A stretch of 9,773 nucleotides of DNA from CANHVK01 sp046304235. Its GTDB lineage: Bacteria; Bacteroidota; Bacteroidia; Flavobacteriales_D; Crocinitomicaceae. Shown piece after piece: positions 6,005 through 9,773 of the stretch. Under the pieces are notes generated by a model. The model ran no database searches. It had not been told where the DNA came from and saw only the letters and a program-made list of their open reading frames with translations. Numbering within the stretch: position 1 is the first letter of the stretch; every line of letters begins with the position of its first letter. Made by a program: the position numbers and the translations under genes. Location: positions 1 to 9,773 of the forward strand of contig JBKCEW010000160.1 of NCBI GenBank assembly GCA_046304235.1, in the 5' to 3' direction.

Positions 6005-7369
6005 ATGTCAAATCAAAAAACAGCGACCATCATCGGATCCGGATTAGTCGGTTCGTTATGGGCAGTATATTTATCAAGAGCAGGATATAAAGTTTCGACC
6101 TATGATCGTCGTTCTGATTTACGTAACGTAGCTTTATCAGCAGGGAAATCGATCAATTTAGCAACTTCATTCAGAGGTTGGAAAGCATTAGATACGTTAG
6201 GAATTGGCGATCAAATACGTGAAATTGCGATACCAATGTATAGCAGAACCATTCATGCTTTAGACGGATCGGTAAGTGTGATGCCTTATGGAAAAGAAGA
6301 ACAAGCGATTTATTCTGTTTCAAGAGGAGAGATTAATGCCAAATTATTAGAGATTGCAGGGAATGCAACTAATGTAGAAATGCATTTTGATGTAGATTGT
6401 ATATCAGCTGATACTAGAGCAGGAAAGTTTTCTTTAAAAGATTTAAAAACAGGAGAAGTTTCTCATCACGAAACGGATTTGTTATTCGCAACAGATGGTG
6501 CTTTTTCAGCTGTTAGATACCATGGTTTCCAAAAATCAGAACGTTTTACCTATAGTCAAACGTATATAGAAGATGGATATCGTGAGATTTTATTGCCTGC
6601 AAATGAAGATGGAACACATCAATTGGAAAAAAACAGTTTGCATATTTGGCCAAGAGGACGTTTTATGTTGATAGCCTTACCAAACTTTGATGGTTCTTTT
6701 ACGTGTACCTTATTTATGCCCTTTGATAATCATGAATATTGTTTTAATAAATTGACAAACAGGGATAGAGTAGAAGAATTTTTCAAAGATGTTTTCCCCG
6801 ATTTTTATGAATTAATGCCTAATGTTGCCAATCGCTGGGAAGATCATCCGTTGTCACCATTGGCTTTAATCCGTTGTTATCCATGGACAAGTGGAAAAAT
6901 GGCTTTAATGGGAGATGCTGCACATGCCACAGTTCCTTTTTATGGACAAGGGATGAATTGTGGGTTTGAAGATTGCACCGTGATGTGGGAGTTGATGCAA
7001 GAACACGGAGATAATTGGTCATTGATTTTCAGTGAGTATGAAAAATCACGTAAACCGAATTGTGATGCCATGCAAGAACTTTCATTACAGAACTATTTAG
7101 TAATGAGGGATAAGGTTACTGATCCTGTTTTTAAACTAATTCATAAAATTGAACATAGAATGTCGGTATTGTTTCCAGAAGAATACATTCCATTATATAG
7201 TATGGTTTCGTTTACAAATACGGAATATAAAAACGCGTTGAAATATGGAACTGAGCAACAAGAGGCAATTCGCGCTATGATTACACGTTTTAATCTATCA
7301 AAAGAAACTCCATTTGATACATTGGATGAGTTGATTTTCACGCATTTTAAGGAAGCTGTGATGAGGTAG
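6005..7369 (+). CDS. kmo: Kynurenine 3-monooxygenase
   Basis: This FAD-dependent aromatic hydroxylase converts L-kynurenine to 3-hydroxykynurenine with NADPH and O2. The 454-residue protein has the N-terminal dinucleotide fold (IIGSGLVGSLWAVYLSRAG, GxGxxG at 11-16), an acidic/basic end of the second strand (YDRRSD, 33-38), a conserved segment VALSAGKSINLATSFRG (42-58) with substrate-site arginines (Arg81, Arg107 region), and the second FAD motif LMGDAAHATVPFYGQGMNCG (301-320) followed by FEDC. The GQGMNCGFEDC signature is typical of this enzyme rather than of generic hydroxylases. Length matches other bacterial members; the membrane anchor of eukaryotic forms is not obvious. Next comes tryptophan 2,3-dioxygenase 26 bases downstream, which feeds the same pathway after deformylation. 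Kynureninase and 3-hydroxyanthranilate dioxygenase are not in the window. Confidence 0.94.
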   Translation: MSNQKTATIIGSGLVGSLWAVYLSRAGYKVSTYDRRSDLRNVALSAGKSINLATSFRGWKALDTLGIGDQIREIAIPMYSRTIHALDGSVSVMPYGKEEQAIYSVSRGEINAKLLEIAGNATNVEMHFDVDCISADTRAGKFSLKDLKTGEVSHHETDLLFATDGAFSAVRYHGFQKSERFTYSQTYIEDGYREILLPANEDGTHQLEKNSLHIWPRGRFMLIALPNFDGSFTCTLFMPFDNHEYCFNKLTNRDRVEEFFKDVFPDFYELMPNVANRWEDHPLSPLALIRCYPWTSGKMALMGDAAHATVPFYGQGMNCGFEDCTVMWELMQEHGDNWSLIFSEYEKSRKPNCDAMQELSLQNYLVMRDKVTDPVFKLIHKIEHRMSVLFPEEYIPLYSMVSFTNTEYKNALKYGTEQQEAIRAMITRFNLSKETPFDTLDELIFTHFKEAVMR

Positions 7370-7395
7370 ATAAACGATTAATTAAAAAAAATCTT

Positions 7396-8322
7396 ATGAA
7401 AGATACAACTGAAAAATTAGTAGAACGATTAGAAGAAAAGTTCAACGCGATTGACCAAAATTACGAAACACATTTGGAAGGATTGTTTTGGGCAAAACCG
7501 ATTACGTATTGGGATTATATTCAGCCTGATGCATTGTTGAATCTACAAGTGCAACGTACAACCTTACCAGACGAAATGGTGTTTATTATGTATCATCAAA
7601 TCAATGAGTTGTTGTTTAAAATGATTTTGTGGGAAGCAGAGCAAGTAACAACAAACGAGAATCTTACTGCTCCTTTCTTTACACAAAAATTAGATCGAAT
7701 TAGTCGTTATTTTGATATGTTGTCTTCTTCATTTTCCATTATGCAAGAAGGGATGGAAGTGGAGCAATATTTGAAATTTAGAAATACTTTAACACCCGCA
7801 AGTGGTTTTCAAAGTGCTCAATACCGATTGATTGAGTTTGCTTCAACAGATACAATTAATTTAATTGATTATCGATTTAGAGCAACTATTGATCGTAACA
7901 CGCCAATCGAACATGCGTATGAACATTTATACTGGCATGCTGCAGGGAAAGATCATACAACAGGGAAAAAATCAACCTTGATTCGCTTATTTGAAGAGAA
8001 ATACAAAGCTGAGTTTTTGCGTAAAATGGAAGAGTATAATACCACGAATTTGTATGCAAAATTCAAATCGCTCCCCGATGAGGTGAAGGCAGACAAAACC
8101 TTGATTCAAGCGATGCGACACTATGATTACACCGTAAATGTTTCTTGGGTAATGGCACATTACAATGCCGCTGCGAAATATTTACAACCGCAAGGTGAAG
8201 TAGTGGAGGCAACCGGTGGTTCTGATTGGAGAAAATACATGCATCCCCGTTATCAACGTCGTATTTTCTTTCCAGATCTTTGGTCTGCACAAGAATTAGA
8301 AGATTGGGGGAAAGACGTTTAA
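7396..8322 (+). CDS. kynA: Tryptophan 2,3-dioxygenase
   Basis: This heme enzyme inserts O2 into the indole ring of L-tryptophan to give N-formylkynurenine, the first step of the kynurenine route. The 308-residue all-helical protein shows the family marks: YWDYIQPDALLNLQ (38-51), MYHQINELLFKMILWE (65-80) with the distal histidine His67, FRNTLTPASGFQSAQYR (128-144), and WVMAHYNAAAKYL (251-263) with the likely proximal heme ligand His255. ATGGSDW (272-278) corresponds to the substrate-carboxylate loop (GTGGS in relatives), and RIFFPDLW (289-296) ends the core. Length is in the normal range (about 280-310 in bacteria). It follows kmo by 26 bases and is probably co-transcribed with it; a palindromic repeat comes right after the stop. 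Confidence 0.95.
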   Translation: MKDTTEKLVERLEEKFNAIDQNYETHLEGLFWAKPITYWDYIQPDALLNLQVQRTTLPDEMVFIMYHQINELLFKMILWEAEQVTTNENLTAPFFTQKLDRISRYFDMLSSSFSIMQEGMEVEQYLKFRNTLTPASGFQSAQYRLIEFASTDTINLIDYRFRATIDRNTPIEHAYEHLYWHAAGKDHTTGKKSTLIRLFEEKYKAEFLRKMEEYNTTNLYAKFKSLPDEVKADKTLIQAMRHYDYTVNVSWVMAHYNAAAKYLQPQGEVVEATGGSDWRKYMHPRYQRRIFFPDLWSAQELEDWGKDV

Positions 8323-8323
8323 A

Positions 8324-8387
8324 TAATTATGAATTATGAGTTATGATTGAGCGATAACTCATAATTCATAAATTATAACTCATAATT
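8324..8387. repeat. 'attatgagttatga' palindromic repeat, copy 2 with 18-bp perfect stem
   Basis: Directly after the kynA stop, 8327-8344 is the exact reverse complement of 8354-8371, with a 9-base loop (gattgagcg). A second copy of the right arm (aattataactcataatt) follows at 8371-8387. It is the same family as the hpd-kmo spacer. An 18-bp hairpin just after the last gene of the run could stop or protect transcripts; a T8 run comes 25 bases later (8397-8404), too far for a standard terminator. Confidence 0.7.
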
Positions 8388-8421
8388 AAAGAAGTGTTTT
8401 TTTTGTTTATAATTATGTAAT

Positions 8422-8435
8422 ATTGAATATTCAAT
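8422..8435. promoter_or_regulatory. 14-bp perfect palindrome upstream of the lipoprotein gene, candidate operator
   Basis: The sequence attgaatattcaat is a perfect palindrome without spacer, ending 26 bases before the lipoprotein start and overlapping the region where its promoter should lie. The position suits a repressor site, and the XRE-type regulator 3' of the lipoprotein gene would be the nearest candidate. AT richness makes chance a real alternative. Confidence 0.3.
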
Positions 8436-8461
8436 TGCGTTTAAAATAAAAAAAGCAAATT

Positions 8462-9367
8462 ATGAAATCACTTATTGCATTATTTTTAGTTTTGGTGTTC
8501 ATTTTATTGGATAGTTGTATGACTACCAAAAAGATGAATGTTATGTTTGCCTCAGTGAATAATAATGTTTGTCGAAGACTTACAGGAAAAGTAGTAGTCT
8601 ATGCTGTTTTTGTGGATTCAAAAGAAACCAAACCATGGACTGAATACGATATTAAAACTACATTAGATTCTTTAAGAAAGGGAATAGATTGGTTGGAGGT
8701 TCAAGCTCGTAAAGACTCTATTCCTTTAGAAATTGAAGTTGATTGTAACCGTAAAAATAGTGGGGTGGTACCAATATACCAAGAGTTTTCAAAGAAAACA
8801 TTATCTGCTACTTTATATAAAAAGCCTTTGTTTTCAGGAGTGAAAGACATCCATAAATGGGCAGATAAGGTGGCAGTGGAAGCAGGTAAAAATTTACCAA
8901 AAGACACTTCTAAAATTGTTAAGACGAAAGTGAAAACATCTGATAGAGAGCGTTTAATAGCTCGTTTGCGTGCGATTCACCGAACAGACAACATTGCACT
9001 GATGTATTTGATTAACAATTACCATACCGATGAGATGTCTTTGACGTTGGATGCAAATAGCAATCACAATGTAGAATATTGTATTGTAAGTTATAAATAT
9101 CCGAGTGTTTTTGCACATGAATTTTTACACCTTTTTGGTGCCTGGGATTTATATATTACTCCATTTGATTCTAAGAGAAAAGCCATCAAACGTAAAAAAG
9201 TAGCCATGGATTTATTTCCGAATGAAATAATGGCGTTTGCTTATAGAAATCTTGAATCCCTTGAAATCAGTCCTTTTACAAAATATACAATCGGTTGGTC
9301 AAAAGAATTAGATCAAAAATATGCGAATGCTATTTTAGGAAAACGATTAAGACCGGTGAGGTATTGA
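8462..9367 (+). CDS. Lipoprotein with metzincin-like zinc-protease motif
   Basis: I do not recognise a named family. The 301-residue product begins with a lipoprotein signal: hydrophobic core, then LLDSC with the acylated cysteine at position 19. The middle (about 40-180) has beta-rich and charged segments. The key feature is HEFLHLFGAWD at 219-229, which fits HExxHxxGxxD: two zinc histidines (219, 223), the catalytic glutamate (220), the glycine (226) and a third ligand, Asp229, as in the snapalysin branch of metzincins, where histidine is more usual elsewhere. NEIMAFAY (254-261) follows 28 residues later and could be the Met-turn with Met257. Taken together these suggest a secreted, membrane-tethered metallopeptidase; the substrate is unknown. 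A separate stretch between 140 and 175 is rich in Lys/Arg. It ends three bases from the convergent regulator gene. Confidence 0.7.
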   Translation: MKSLIALFLVLVFILLDSCMTTKKMNVMFASVNNNVCRRLTGKVVVYAVFVDSKETKPWTEYDIKTTLDSLRKGIDWLEVQARKDSIPLEIEVDCNRKNSGVVPIYQEFSKKTLSATLYKKPLFSGVKDIHKWADKVAVEAGKNLPKDTSKIVKTKVKTSDRERLIARLRAIHRTDNIALMYLINNYHTDEMSLTLDANSNHNVEYCIVSYKYPSVFAHEFLHLFGAWDLYITPFDSKRKAIKRKKVAMDLFPNEIMAFAYRNLESLEISPFTKYTIGWSKELDQKYANAILGKRLRPVRY

Positions 9368-9370
9368 TGA

Positions 9371-9733
9371 TTATATTTTCTTCATCAAATCTGAAATTAC
9401 ACTTCTTAAATGATCAATTTCTTTGTTTAAAGAGTTGATGTGATCTTCATAAGCTTTTTGCAATAAATCTGAATTTGGTTGATTTTTGATATCTCCGTTA
9501 ATTGTTTGGTTGTTCACTGAATTAAAAAAGTATTTGGCATCAAATTCGATTAGTTCTGTAAGTGACAAATTAAATATTTCTGCTATAGATTGTAAGGTTT
9601 TAATAGGAATGTTTATTTCATTTCTTTCTATCCTACTGTAATTAGATTGAGACATTTCTAATTTCTCAGCTACGTATTCTTGTGTGAAATTTTTCATCTC
9701 ACGAATGGTTTTTATTTTGCTTCCTAGGATCAT
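9371..9733 (-). CDS. XRE-family transcriptional regulator with C-terminal coiled coil
   Basis: The 120-residue protein has a Cro/CI-type helix-turn-helix in residues 1-65: KIKTIREMKNFTQEYVAEKL (6-25), then EMSQSNYSRIERNEINIPIK (26-45) with the recognition helix, then TLQSIAEIFNLSLTELI (46-62). A polar linker (NSVNNQTINGDIKNQ, 71-85) leads to a leucine/isoleucine-patterned helix (about 89-119) that could form a coiled coil for dimerisation. No ligand or peptidase domain is present. This compact design is frequent in Bacteroidota, where it regulates neighbouring genes; targets here are unknown. The gene faces the lipoprotein gene with a 3-base gap. The start leaves 40 bases to the window end. 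Confidence 0.88.
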   Translation of the reverse strand: MILGSKIKTIREMKNFTQEYVAEKLEMSQSNYSRIERNEINIPIKTLQSIAEIFNLSLTELIEFDAKYFFNSVNNQTINGDIKNQPNSDLLQKAYEDHINSLNKEIDHLRSVISDLMKKI

Positions 9734-9763
9734 TTATACTTTATTGGAATGAATTTTCTATTG

Positions 9764-9771
9764 TAAAGGTA
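9764..9771 (-). promoter_or_regulatory. Candidate -7 element for the XRE regulator
   Basis: Read on the - strand the bases are taccttta, matching TAnnTTTG at five of six fixed positions. It lies 30 bases before the start codon. The matching -33 element would fall beyond the window, so this cannot be confirmed here. Confidence 0.25.
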
Positions 9772-9773
9772 AA

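Noticed and set aside
8402..8425. Promoter for the lipoprotein gene (tttg at 8402 and taatattg at 8418)
   Set aside because: The spacer is about 12 bases, well short of the 19-21 expected for Bacteroidota promoters.

Overview
The window looks like a chromosomal segment of a low-GC member of the Bacteroidota, most likely Flavobacteriia. Supporting signs are AT-rich intergenic DNA, no Shine-Dalgarno sequences before the starts, a DUF5723-type envelope protein, the short form of homogentisate dioxygenase that I associate with this phylum, and several families of AT-rich palindromic intergenic repeats. The genus cannot be fixed from the sequence alone.

Layout. Positions 1-474 hold no convincing gene but are full of structure: an 11-bp hairpin, an 18-bp perfect palindrome, a nested inverted-repeat element of about 175 bp with a possible pseudoknot, a 12-bp direct repeat and a 'cgcagag'-type dispersed palindromic element. 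Next comes a two-gene envelope unit on the + strand: a membrane-anchored SIMPL (DUF541) protein and, one base later, a secreted DUF5723 protein. Convergent to it lies a single SRPBCC/AHSA1-like gene on the - strand, flanked on both sides by inverted blocks of simple 'agatt(g/a)cag' repeats.

The core, 3562-8322, is an aromatic amino-acid catabolic run on the + strand: homogentisate 1,2-dioxygenase (hmgA), 4-hydroxyphenylpyruvate dioxygenase (hpd), kynurenine 3-monooxygenase (kmo) and tryptophan 2,3-dioxygenase (kynA/TDO). The first two open the tyrosine/phenylalanine route (4-hydroxyphenylpyruvate to homogentisate to maleylacetoacetate). The other two act in the tryptophan-kynurenine route (tryptophan to N-formylkynurenine; kynurenine to 3-hydroxykynurenine). 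All four are oxygen-dependent. The formamidase, kynureninase, fumarylacetoacetase and isomerase needed to complete the routes are not in the window. The kmo-kynA pair is bracketed by two copies of an 'attatgagttatga' palindromic repeat.

The right end holds a lipoprotein with a metzincin-like zinc motif (HExxHxxGxxD plus a possible Met-turn), convergent at three bases with a small XRE-family regulator carrying a C-terminal coiled-coil-like segment. No tRNA, rRNA, CRISPR array, transposase or phage gene is visible.

The two observations most worth a follow-up are the structured element at 36-212 and the apparently unassigned metzincin-like lipoprotein at 8462-9367.
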